A DNA stretch of 64,000 nt from BCD1 sp942492125 (GTDB lineage: Bacteria; Bacteroidota; Bacteroidia; Chitinophagales; Saprospiraceae): assembly GCA_942492125.1 (NCBI GenBank), contig CALODM010000017.1, positions 248,001 through 312,000 of the forward strand, written 5' to 3'. The notes beneath the pieces were generated by a model, which ran no database searches, was not told the origin of the DNA, and saw only the letters and a list, made by a program, of their open reading frames with translations. How positions within the stretch are numbered: the stretch's first letter is position 1; every line of letters starts with the position of its first letter. Of the stretch, positions 1 through 8,010 are shown in pieces. The position numbers and the translations under genes were made by a program.

Positions 1-1
1 A

Positions 2-466
2 ATGGTAGCCATGCTCATACAGGTCCGGTTGATGGGCGGGGCTGATGCTATGGGGACTTTTGCCATCAGCATTTCCACAGAAGGTTGGTTGTGGATCGGA
101 CTGATTGTTTTCCTGACCACAATTTTCCTGGCGGCTTTGACCCTCGCTGTTGTGCAGTTGGCCAATTCATACAAAGAGGCTCAGAGTTACGTTTCCCCAC
201 TGATGATGGTTGTTATCATCCCGGCGGTATTGTCCCAGATGCCCGGCATGGAATTGACGATGAGTACAGCCATGATTCCGATGTTGAATATAGCCCTGGC
301 CCTTGGAGCCGTGCTTAAAGGTTCTTATGATATTGTGCTAATTGCTGCCGTGGCGGCTTCGGTTGTTGTTTATGCAGCTTTGGCGCTTTGGCTGGCCTCC
401 AGGGTTTTTAAAAATGAAGATGTGACTACGGGACAGAAGGTGAGTTTCAGGAAGCTACTGGGATAG
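2..466 (+). CDS. ABC-2 type transporter permease, C-terminal part (cut by window edge)
   Basis: This is the 3' end of a gene that begins before the window; the frame is open to the left edge. The 154 visible residues contain four or five hydrophobic segments. A central stretch around residues 50-75 has a QLANSYKEAQSYVSPLMM-like motif, followed by P and M rich turns. That pattern is typical of the permease subunit of ABC-2 exporters of the NatB (sodium or drug efflux) kind, where the loop with the KEAQ-like motif precedes the last membrane helices. The protein should sit in the inner membrane and pair with an ATPase encoded upstream, outside the window. A strong terminator follows 25 bases after the stop, so this is the last gene of its operon. 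The exact substrate cannot be read from the fragment. Confidence 0.75.
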   Translation: MVAMLIQVRLMGGADAMGTFAISISTEGWLWIGLIVFLTTIFLAALTLAVVQLANSYKEAQSYVSPLMMVVIIPAVLSQMPGMELTMSTAMIPMLNIALALGAVLKGSYDIVLIAAVAASVVVYAALALWLASRVFKNEDVTTGQKVSFRKLLG

Positions 467-490
467 CGAAATAAAACTATTGCTTTGATG

Positions 491-527
491 AAAAAGATCC
501 AGGGGGATGTCTCCTGGATCTTTTTTT
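491..527 (+). terminator. Rho-independent terminator after the ABC permease
   Basis: A perfect 13-bp stem (491-503 pairing with 513-525) with a 9-base loop runs straight into a T tract. It ends the permease operon. Confidence 0.9.
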
Positions 528-602
528 ATGCCTTCAGGTAAGATTTTTGGTATTTGACGATGGATAATAAAGGACAATAAATTACAACAAATTAGTGATT
601 TT

Positions 603-633
603 TTTGAATAAGTAACTAAAATGATTACTTTTG
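603..633 (+). promoter_or_regulatory. Bacteroidota-type promoter for the 553-aa secreted protein
   Basis: TTG at 604-606 (within TTTG), a 19-base gap, then TACTTTTG at 626-633. This matches the known Bacteroidota consensus TTG-N19ish-TAnnTTTG exactly. It lies about 70 bases before the start codon at 705. Confidence 0.6.
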
Positions 634-704
634 TGAGGTCGAAATTTTACAACTATATTTGATACACTCTTTCTGAGAACTCTATTAACTAAAAAAAATA
701 ACTT

Positions 705-2366
705 ATGAGATTTAAAATTTTCACACTCCATTTGACGCTGATCCTTTGCTTTAGCCTGCAGCTGTCAGCCCAAAAAGTAAAGAATGAACGCTTTAATGTT
801 TCCTACACCCAATTGCCAACCCAGCCGCTTGATAATGAATTTACCACTTACAGGGTTAATGTTTATGGCAGTGGTTATATCAACGGCCATTCTATTTTCG
901 AAAGCGGAAAACTAACCCGTCAGGGATTGCAAAATTCCATCAATCTGGGAGGTTTTAAAAAAGTGGATGGTAATGCTCACGTACGTGTCCAGGTGTCTGT
1001 CGGAAGTGCCCGAACTGTAAAAAATGAAATAAGTAAGAAGGTTACTGAAAATAAATCAAAGGATGGAAAAGTAACCAAAACCACCAGTTATTTCATGGAA
1101 TACCACTATTATATTCCGGTGAATTATAAAGTTTTTGATTATCATGGAAATATGATCTATGAAGCACAGGTATCCAATCAGCAGAACCTAGAGAAGATCA
1201 AGGGGAGTTCTTTTAACTCTTCCTCCAAAGCGTATGAAGACTGGAAAAAACGTCGTATGAACACCTTGAACAATAGTGCTGTTTCCTATATCAAAAATGC
1301 CATAAACAGTGTAAGCGGTGGTTTGAACCATCGATACGGATATCCACAAAAAAGTGAAAGAGAAGAACTTAAGGTCATCAAAAAACACGACACCGAGGAT
1401 GATTTTATCAAGGCTTACGAAACGGCCAATGCAGCTTTCGAAAAAGTAAAAGCCAATGAACCATTGGAAACCTTAGCAACGGACCTCCAGCCAGCCATTG
1501 ATTTTTGGATGACTTATGACAAATACCCTGCAGACGACCGCAAGTTGAAAAAAGTCAGATATGCATGTCTTTACAACCTGACAGCTGCCTATTACTGGAT
1601 GGATGACCTGGCGAATGCTGAAAAATACGCGAAGGAGTGTTTGGAAATCGATTACAAAGAGGGGGGAGTAAATCGGTTTGTCGATAGAATCGAAAAGTTG
1701 AAGAAGTCCTTTGAAGTCAACGAGGTAGATAGCCGTCACTTTTTTATCGATGTGGAATCAGCCATGCCGCCAAGTGATAATGCAGCGGTGGCTGATCCTC
1801 CGGCGGAAGAGGAAGATAATGCCAGCATGGCCGGAACAATGATTATGGCCGACGGTTCCAAAGTTGAAGGGGATGTGGTGGTCAATACAGAAGAAGGAAG
1901 CGACCTGGTTTTTGGACCCAAAGGAAATGTGAGCTTTAATTATAAAGCAGATGGTAAGGATGAATCCAATAGTCTTGACCCTGCTACTATCCAGGAGTTT
2001 TCATTCAACGGCCGTAACTTTAAGGTGATGGATTTTACCCCGGGCGCCAAAGGCAACAAAATTTCCGGTAAGCACATCCTGGAAGTTATTTATGATTCAC
2101 CGCGCATCCAGTTGTTCAAATATTATCCATATGATGATCAGTTAGGAGATAAGAAAATTGAATTTGCATTGATGAGAAAAGGTGAGCCTGCTCCCACGTC
2201 TACTTCAAGTACACCTTTCCTTTTGTTCAAAAAAGGATTGGCTAAATACTTTGAAGATTGTGGCGATCTCTCCGGGTTGGCAGCGGCTGGAGATATTGAA
2301 CATACAGAAGAAGGTCTTATCCAGGCTGCGCGAATTTATGCTGAGGTTTGTGAAGAAAGACCATAA
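705..2366 (+). CDS. Secreted protein of unknown function, 553 aa
   Basis: I do not recognise a named family. Residues 1-22 form a clear signal peptide ending in LQLSA before QKV, so the protein is exported. Residues 25-200 are beta-rich with many Tyr and Ser and repeatedly mention a YxV/NVY pattern. Residues 225-330 are helical and look like one or two TPR-like hairpins (the AAYYWMDDLANAEKYAKECL segment). Residues 350-372 are an acidic Pro/Ala linker. The C-terminal 170 residues form a second beta domain ending in a Cys-containing helix (FEDCGDLSG). No C-terminal type IX sorting domain is visible. It is a single-gene unit, with a good promoter upstream and a terminator downstream. Similar long secreted proteins with a mixed beta and TPR layout are common in Bacteroidota. 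Confidence 0.75.
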   Translation: MRFKIFTLHLTLILCFSLQLSAQKVKNERFNVSYTQLPTQPLDNEFTTYRVNVYGSGYINGHSIFESGKLTRQGLQNSINLGGFKKVDGNAHVRVQVSVGSARTVKNEISKKVTENKSKDGKVTKTTSYFMEYHYYIPVNYKVFDYHGNMIYEAQVSNQQNLEKIKGSSFNSSSKAYEDWKKRRMNTLNNSAVSYIKNAINSVSGGLNHRYGYPQKSEREELKVIKKHDTEDDFIKAYETANAAFEKVKANEPLETLATDLQPAIDFWMTYDKYPADDRKLKKVRYACLYNLTAAYYWMDDLANAEKYAKECLEIDYKEGGVNRFVDRIEKLKKSFEVNEVDSRHFFIDVESAMPPSDNAAVADPPAEEEDNASMAGTMIMADGSKVEGDVVVNTEEGSDLVFGPKGNVSFNYKADGKDESNSLDPATIQEFSFNGRNFKVMDFTPGAKGNKISGKHILEVIYDSPRIQLFKYYPYDDQLGDKKIEFALMRKGEPAPTSTSSTPFLLFKKGLAKYFEDCGDLSGLAAAGDIEHTEEGLIQAARIYAEVCEERP

Positions 2367-2430
2367 TGAGTTTAGCGTGATGAATACAACAGGTGGTTAA
2401 GATTAATCAAAAAATCACTGAAGCTTTAAA

Positions 2431-2472
2431 AACCCCGGCCTTTGTTGAAAAGACTTTGGCCGGGATTTTTTT
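2431..2472 (+). terminator. Rho-independent terminator
   Basis: CCCGGCC pairs with GGCCGGG across a 17-base loop, flanked by an A run before and a T run after. It closes the transcription unit of the 553-aa protein. Confidence 0.8.
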
Positions 2473-2498
2473 GTCTTTACCACATTTATTTACCTTTG
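2471..2498 (+). promoter_or_regulatory. Promoter candidate for paaZ
   Basis: TTG at 2471-2473, a 17-base gap, then TACCTTTG at 2491-2498, which fits TAnnTTTG. The spacing is at the short end of what is known. It lies 170 bases before the paaZ start and overlaps the T tract of the preceding terminator. Confidence 0.45.
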
Positions 2499-2502
2499 TC
2501 AT

Positions 2503-2518
2503 ACGAACAATCATTCGT
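2503..2518 (+). promoter_or_regulatory. Palindromic operator candidate next to the paaZ promoter
   Basis: ACGAA and TTCGT arms are separated by 6 bases, immediately downstream of the TAnnTTTG box. Size and placement suit a TetR-type repressor, a class known to control phenylacetate genes in other bacteria. The assignment is inferred; no regulator gene is adjacent. Confidence 0.35.
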
Positions 2519-2666
2519 TTTTTTAAAACCCGGGATTGCAGGAAACATTAACGGTACAAAAGGTAAATAATCCGATGATGATATTCAACTTACGTACCTT
2601 GCGCGCCCTTTGGGGCCCTTGCGGTTAAACTTTTCCAAATCCTCACGTTCCTAACCAGATTATTCA

Positions 2667-4709
2667 ATGAAATTACAACACTACATCCAGGGAAAATGGA
2701 CTGACCACACCGGCGAAGGCATACCCCAGTTCAATGCAATCACAGGAGAACTCATCGGCACAAGTTCCACCGACGGGCTTGATTTCGGCTCCATAATGGA
2801 CTATGGCAGAAAAACCGGTGGCAAGGCACTTCGGCAAATGACCTTTTACGAACGCGGGTTAATGCTTAAGAAACTGGCTTTGTACCTGCACGGGATGCGC
2901 AAAAAATATTATCCGGACAGTTACAAGACCGGAGCTACCAGAACAGATAGCTGGATTGATATTGACGGCGGAATAGGTACCCTTTTCGCTTATGCAAGTC
3001 TGAGGCGGCAATTTCCTGACAGCAAAGTTTATGTCGATGGGGATATGGCCAATTTATCCAAGGAAGGGACTTTTATCGGTCATCATATCATGACCCCCCG
3101 GCATGGTGTAGCCGTACATATCAATGCCTTTAATTTCCCGATCTGGGGAATGTTGGAAAAAGTTGCTGTCAATCTCCTGGCTGGAATGCCGGCGGTGGTG
3201 AAACCCTCAGAGTTGACTTCCTTCCTTACCGAAGCAATGGTCAGGGATATTATTGATTCCGGGATATTGCCCGAGGGGGCTCTGCAGCTGCTTCAGGGCA
3301 GCGGAGTTGGTATTCTGGATGGCGTGGAGACCCAGGATGTGGTAACCTTTACCGGTTCTGCTTCAACAGGCAGAATGCTTAAGTCATATCCTCGCCTGAC
3401 CGAACAAGGTATTCCTTTTAATATGGAGGCTGACAGCCTTAACGCTGCCGTGTTGGGAAAGGATGCAGTGCCCGGAACTCCGGAATTTGATCTGTTTATC
3501 AAGGAGATCCGAAATGAAATGACGATAAAATGTGGGCAGAAGTGTACTGCCATTCGTCGCATCATCGTGCCGGAGAACCTGGTAGGGGAGGTAGAAGAAG
3601 CTTTGCGCAAATCCCTGGCCAAAACGATCATTGGTGATCCCCAGGTAGAGGGTGTCAGGATGGGTGCCCTGGTGGCCAAATCACAACAAAAAACGGTTCG
3701 CGAAAAAGTTGAATTGCTTCGTCAAAGTTGTGAGGTTTTGATCGGGGATCCCGATAATTTTGAGGTGGTCGGGGCCGACAAATCCAAAGGAGCTTTCTTT
3801 ACACCTATTGTGTTTTTTAACGATGATCCTTTTAATAAGCAGGATACACATAATGTGGAGGCCTTTGGTCCGGTAAGTACGATTATGCCATACAAAGACC
3901 TGGAAGAAGCGATTCAATTGGCCAATATGGGCAAAGGATCTCTTGTGAGTACCATTTGTACTTTTGATGAAAATATAGCTACGGATTATGTGGTAGAATC
4001 GGCTGCATGGCACGGAAGGATTTTGATGCTCAACAGGGAAAGTGCCCCGGAAAGTACCGGGCATGGTTCGGTAATGCCGTTGTTGTCACACGGTGGTCCG
4101 GGAAGAGCCGGTGGCGGAGAAGAACTTGGCGGTGTTCGCGGGGTCAAGCATTATCTGCAACGGACAGCTATTCAGGGACATCCGACGATGGTCTCGGCGG
4201 TTACGGGGGTTTATCAATACGGTGGAAAGTATAAAGAAAAACCAGTACATGTTTTCCGCAAGCACTTTGAAGAACTGGAGATTGGTGAAACCGTCATTAC
4301 CCATAAGCATACCGTTACGGAAAGTGACATCACCAATTTTGCCAATGTAAGTGGCGATAATTTTTATGCTCACATGGACGCAACTTCCCTGGAGGGAACC
4401 ATTTTTGAACAGCGGGTTGCCCACGGGTATTTTGTGCTCGCCAAAGCGGCAGGACTTTTTGTAGATCCTAAAAAAGGGCCGGTATTGTTAAACTACGGTA
4501 TTGAAGATTGCCGGTTTACCAAGCCGGTTTACCCAGGGATGACCATTGGGGTACGTTTCACGGTCAAGGAAAAAGTAGCGCAGGAAAAAAAGGATGATGA
4601 GGATTTCCGCAAAGGCATCGTAAAATTCCTGGTGGATGTATATGATGAAACTGGAGAGACGGTGGCGATTGCTACCATTTTGACCATGGTGAAAATGCTG
4701 GCAACTTAA
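2667..4709 (+). CDS. paaZ: Bifunctional aldehyde dehydrogenase / enoyl-CoA hydratase PaaZ (phenylacetate degradation)
   Basis: PaaZ opens the oxepin-CoA ring with its MaoC-type hydratase domain and oxidises the resulting semialdehyde with its NADP aldehyde dehydrogenase domain. At 680 residues it matches the usual length of about 680. Residues 1-520 are aldehyde dehydrogenase: the general base is E254 in MEADSLN, the catalytic nucleophile is C293 in GQKCTAIRR, and a conserved EAFGPV motif follows. Residues 540-680 are the MaoC hot-dog domain, with the hydratase signature GDNFYAHMD near residue 563 and HGYFVLA after it. No other paa gene (paaABCDE, paaG, paaH, paaJ, paaK) is in the window, so the rest of the pathway must lie elsewhere if present. 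The gene stands alone with its own promoter and operator candidate. Confidence 0.93.
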   Translation: MKLQHYIQGKWTDHTGEGIPQFNAITGELIGTSSTDGLDFGSIMDYGRKTGGKALRQMTFYERGLMLKKLALYLHGMRKKYYPDSYKTGATRTDSWIDIDGGIGTLFAYASLRRQFPDSKVYVDGDMANLSKEGTFIGHHIMTPRHGVAVHINAFNFPIWGMLEKVAVNLLAGMPAVVKPSELTSFLTEAMVRDIIDSGILPEGALQLLQGSGVGILDGVETQDVVTFTGSASTGRMLKSYPRLTEQGIPFNMEADSLNAAVLGKDAVPGTPEFDLFIKEIRNEMTIKCGQKCTAIRRIIVPENLVGEVEEALRKSLAKTIIGDPQVEGVRMGALVAKSQQKTVREKVELLRQSCEVLIGDPDNFEVVGADKSKGAFFTPIVFFNDDPFNKQDTHNVEAFGPVSTIMPYKDLEEAIQLANMGKGSLVSTICTFDENIATDYVVESAAWHGRILMLNRESAPESTGHGSVMPLLSHGGPGRAGGGEELGGVRGVKHYLQRTAIQGHPTMVSAVTGVYQYGGKYKEKPVHVFRKHFEELEIGETVITHKHTVTESDITNFANVSGDNFYAHMDATSLEGTIFEQRVAHGYFVLAKAAGLFVDPKKGPVLLNYGIEDCRFTKPVYPGMTIGVRFTVKEKVAQEKKDDEDFRKGIVKFLVDVYDETGETVAIATILTMVKMLAT

Positions 4710-4770
4710 GTTGCTCCGAACCTGTCTTCCCGCCAGGCAAGATTCATTCGGTGAATGAAAAAACTGGTTA

Positions 4771-5022
4771 GGATCGCTGAGCCTGCCTTTGCCGTCAGGC
4801 AGGCAATGAGGACCGCGAATTGATCGGTGAGCCGATTTTCCGGATAAAATCTTCTATTGTCGCCCCAGGAACTAACCCACCTTTAGGTTTACAATTGATT
4901 ATTAATGATAATTACCATTAACATTATTTTCCTTTTTTGCTACTTATTTCTTTTGTGAATAACTTTGAAAAGAGGGAAGGGGGCTCACCGATCAGTTCAC
5001 TTCGTTCACTGCTCAGCGATCC
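4771..5022. repeat. Nested inverted repeats between two convergent genes
   Basis: The gap 4710-5039 holds two nested perfect inverted repeats. GGATCGCTGAGC (4771-4782) faces its complement at 5011-5022. TGATCGGTGAGCC (4821-4833) faces its complement at 4982-4994. A GCCTGCC hairpin (4781-4804) lies inside the left side and a TTCATTC/GAATGAA hairpin just before it. The whole could fold into a long imperfect hairpin, as in a MITE or degenerate mobile remnant. No gene is seen in it. Confidence 0.6.
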
Positions 5023-5039
5023 AATCGCGATGCACTCGA

Positions 5040-5501
5040 TCACGCTTTCGAATTTTCTGCTTTGCGCATATAAATACGGCCAATGGCCCTGTTCTTTCGC
5101 AGGGGATCTTTGATGATTTCCTGCCAATGCCCTTCCAGCGTGGAATCGAAGATGCTACGGGTGTAAAGGAACTGGTAGCTGCGCAGTTTGGGTACGTTAC
5201 CCGAAATGGAATCATTTTTTACTGAGGGATCAGGGATTTCTTCGAGATACATGGATCGGTCCTGAAATATACGCCCCCGGAACTTCCTGGTCAGGACCTC
5301 TGAATTGTCCAGATAAATATAGGTACGGCCAAGAACCTGGCTGCCTTTGCTTTCGATATATAATTCGAATTTTTCACCATGCTTTTTATCGTAACCACCA
5401 AAAGTGATCGTACCTTCCCATTTCCCCTTTAATCCTTTTTGGGCCTTTAAAACCATAACAGGCAGGAGTAAGAGGATCAAAATGGTCATTTTAATTTTCA
5501 T
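5040..5501 (-). CDS. Small secreted protein of unknown function, 153 aa
   Basis: The first 20 residues are a strong signal peptide (a run of I, L, V and M ending in VLKAQ), so the mature protein is exported. The mature part starts with GKWEGTITFGGYDKK, a short beta motif found in many small lipocalin-like exported proteins of Bacteroidota; several further strands follow, with a KFELYIESKGSQVLGR segment. The last 40 residues read HWQEIIKDPLRKNRAIGRIY, again a beta strand pair. This suggests a single small beta barrel or sandwich, but the function is not known. It is convergent with paaZ and stands alone on its strand before the SDR genes. Confidence 0.65.
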   Translation of the reverse strand: MKIKMTILILLLLPVMVLKAQKGLKGKWEGTITFGGYDKKHGEKFELYIESKGSQVLGRTYIYLDNSEVLTRKFRGRIFQDRSMYLEEIPDPSVKNDSISGNVPKLRSYQFLYTRSIFDSTLEGHWQEIIKDPLRKNRAIGRIYMRKAENSKA

Positions 5502-5755
5502 AGCTCAAACAGGTAGTTTTTCGTAAAAATAAGACTTCCATATTTAGATGTCAAATTGTAGATTTTTGGCGGCTCAGAACATAACGTTTTTTCAATACAA
5601 ATGGTTGAGGTGATTTTAATGGTCATGAAAGCAATTGTTCATTGGGCGACCGGGCTGGAGGAAACGCCAAAATTTTTAAGTTATACCGCAGATCGCCAAA
5701 AAATATTTACTCCATCTGATCCCGTTACATTACAGTCAAGGGATACACCCATTCA

Positions 5756-6553
5756 TCACTTAAACTTGTCCAAAGACCGTTTCAGGAAATACTCGACAAA
5801 GGGAGGATAGATCCGATACATAAATCGATTGAGTTGCCCGAGAGTACTGTGGTAACATGCTTTCTTTCTCGATCTTATTTGGCGCAGGATCTTATCCGCC
5901 GTAACCGGCAGCGGGGTAACTTTAACGTTCTCTCTTTTTTTGAGTATTTCCAGTTGCCCTTCTTCGTTGTAAATGGCCTTTTTACTATCGGTTTCTGTAA
6001 ACCCTACATAGGCAATGCCAACGTGAATATCAGCCCCGTGCAATTCAATCCTTAAAGACTCGGTGAGTGCGGTAAGGGCCTTTTTGGAAGTAGAATAAGG
6101 GGAATGATAGGGGAGCCCGTGAATGCCGGCCAGGCTGGAAACCATCAGGATACTGCCTTTACTTTGCCGAAGGTGTGGAATGGCGAATTTGGAGGTATAG
6201 GAAGATCCCAACAGGTTGATCTCAATGATTTTTTGGAAAACTTCCGGATCCATTTCTTCCAAAGGACCTTTGGCATCCATTCCTGCATTGTTGATCAGCA
6301 TATCCAATCGTCCAAAACGTTCAATAGTCCTTGAAATCAGAGACTCACAAAACGGGATATCCGAAATGTCGCCATTGATGGGAAAGGATTCAATATTCAG
6401 ACGGTTAAATTCCTCGTGAACCCTGATCAATTTCTCATTATTACGACCGTTGATCACCACTTTGGCACCGGCCAGGCCCAATTGCCTGGCTAGTTCTTTG
6501 CCGATCCCCTGGTTGGAACCTGTAATGATGGCTACTTTGCCTTTGAAATACAT
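5756..6553 (-). CDS. Short-chain dehydrogenase/reductase (classical SDR)
   Basis: A 265-residue classical SDR using NAD(P)H in the cytoplasm. Visible landmarks are the Rossmann glycine motif TGSNQGIG at residues 11-18, NNAG at 88-91, and the catalytic Ser at 139/140, Tyr 153 and Lys 157 (YSTSK). Length and layout are normal for the family. The C-terminal 45 residues are longer and more basic than the minimal SDR fold (KACYHSTLGQLNRFMYRIYPP), which suits membrane association and substrates such as a lipid or a retinol-like ketone, but the substrate cannot be named. The gene lies 22 bases downstream of the next SDR gene on the same strand, so the two are probably cotranscribed. Confidence 0.88.
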   Translation of the reverse strand: MYFKGKVAIITGSNQGIGKELARQLGLAGAKVVINGRNNEKLIRVHEEFNRLNIESFPINGDISDIPFCESLISRTIERFGRLDMLINNAGMDAKGPLEEMDPEVFQKIIEINLLGSSYTSKFAIPHLRQSKGSILMVSSLAGIHGLPYHSPYSTSKKALTALTESLRIELHGADIHVGIAYVGFTETDSKKAIYNEEGQLEILKKRENVKVTPLPVTADKILRQIRSRKKACYHSTLGQLNRFMYRIYPPFVEYFLKRSLDKFK

Positions 6554-6575
6554 AAGGGAATAAATTTATTCAGAT

Positions 6576-7559
6576 TTAAATATACCTATGTTCTTTCAGC
6601 CATTCAAAACTTTCGCGGATAGCAATTTCGATCGGCGTTTGAGGAAGCTGAAGTTCCAGAACGGCCTTTTGGGCGGAGAAATAATGCTCGTCCAAAGACA
6701 TCTTCGCCATGGCGTAACTTACGGAAGGTTCAACATTCAGGAATTTAGCGGAAACGGTATTGGCCCAGCCAATACTTTTAACGGCCAGTGAGGGTATTTT
6801 TAGTTTTGGGGATTTAACCCCAACTACATCAGAAATCATTTGAAAAATTTCCCTATAACTCAGGTTTTTATGTCCCACGATATAGCTTTCTCCAACTTTA
6901 CCATCAGTAATGGCATTGGCAATACCCACACATACATCTTTCACCGCAATATAATTTCGACCACCCCGCGTATAGCCAGGTATCTTGTTTTCATAAACAC
7001 TGACGATCATTTTGGCACTCCCCAGCCTTGCCGGGTATGGGCCAAACATGAATGTGGGATTGATGATTAACCCAGGAAATTTGTGTTGTTTAACCTGATC
7101 CAAAACATATTGATGTGCTTCGTATTTGGTGTCCAAATAGTCCATGCCATAAATAGAAGAGGCGTATGGTTTGGTTTCATCCCCCGGATCAGTTTTGCTG
7201 CCAAAACCAAAAGAATTGGCCGTGCCGATGTGGATGTATTTGGAGACCTCATGTTTTCTTGCTGCCGTCACCATATTAATGGTTCCGCCCACATTAATCC
7301 TCCGCTGAATATCAGATCGATAGGGCCATATAGCGGTACTGGCGGCAGTATGGATAACGGCGTCACAACCTTTCATCGCCCGATTTATGGAATTAACATC
7401 AAGAAGATTACCGAATTGGATATCAATATCAAGCCCTTTTATGGTTTTGGGATCATCACCTTCTTTGACAAAGGCTACTACTTCATAGTTACGATCAAGG
7501 AGTTCTCTTACAAGGTTGCTGCCGACAAAGCCGTCTGCACCGGAGATAAATACTTTCAT
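6576..7559 (-). CDS. NAD-dependent epimerase/dehydratase family protein (extended SDR)
   Basis: A 327-residue extended SDR. The nucleotide-binding motif GADGFVGS is at residues 7-14 and the catalytic pair Y141xxxK145 is present. A further conserved segment, GLIINPTFMFGPYP, is typical of dihydroflavonol-4-reductase-like and sterol dehydrogenase-like members. Length is normal. It is the first gene of a two-gene unit with the classical SDR downstream, so the two may act on the same compound. The substrate is not readable from sequence. Confidence 0.87.
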   Translation of the reverse strand: MKVFISGADGFVGSNLVRELLDRNYEVVAFVKEGDDPKTIKGLDIDIQFGNLLDVNSINRAMKGCDAVIHTAASTAIWPYRSDIQRRINVGGTINMVTAARKHEVSKYIHIGTANSFGFGSKTDPGDETKPYASSIYGMDYLDTKYEAHQYVLDQVKQHKFPGLIINPTFMFGPYPARLGSAKMIVSVYENKIPGYTRGGRNYIAVKDVCVGIANAITDGKVGESYIVGHKNLSYREIFQMISDVVGVKSPKLKIPSLAVKSIGWANTVSAKFLNVEPSVSYAMAKMSLDEHYFSAQKAVLELQLPQTPIEIAIRESFEWLKEHRYI

Positions 7560-8010
7560 GGTTATTGTTCAATTTAACAGGCTTTGGAGGGGCTGCAATT
7601 ACTGACCAGTTAATTACGGGTGCAAAAATACGGAATTAATAATAATTGGATTTCCGAACTTAATAAAACAGGGACTGTTCCTGTCATTCCCTTGTTTTGA
7701 AATGGATTTAATCGTATAATTTGCTGACGATTTCATCAACTATGGGCAGCTAAACACTTAAAAGCATATCAAAATTTGGATTTTTTTAGTGCTGGTGGCG
7801 GACATCTTTTTGTTTACACAAAGCAAAAAAGATGTTTTGTTGCTGCAATTTAAAAAATAGCCGGATAAATCAGTGTATTCCCGGAGCATTAACTTTTTGC
7901 CTTAATTAGAGGGTGTCTGAAAAATATTTTTTAAAATATATTTTAATGAATGCGCGTTTGACCATGACTAAAAAGATCACAGCTTTTTTTCGAATTTAAT
8001 ATTTCCACCA
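7560..8010. other. Gene-free spacer with a hairpin and the left end of an IS-like segment
   Basis: This 451-base spacer has no credible gene. It holds a long AT-rich hairpin (7802-7812 pairing with 7824-7835) without a clear T tract. It also contains the 19-bp left inverted repeat at 7908-7926. The stretch after 7926 is AT-rich and leads to the stop of the PKD gene. Confidence 0.6.
7908..7926 (+). repeat. Left terminal inverted repeat (IS5-like)
   Basis: AGAGGGTGTCTGAAAAATA matches the reverse complement of 12721-12739 at 18 of 19 positions. GAGGGTGTCTGAAAAA-type ends are typical of IS5-family elements. No target-site duplication is evident outside the two ends. Confidence 0.75.

Noticed and set aside
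5601..5810. 69-residue plus-strand frame before the SDR gene
   Set aside because: It overlaps the end of the SDR gene, has no recognisable pattern and no promoter.
7802..7835. Terminator at the AT-rich hairpin
   Set aside because: The stem is mostly A-T and no T tract follows on either strand.
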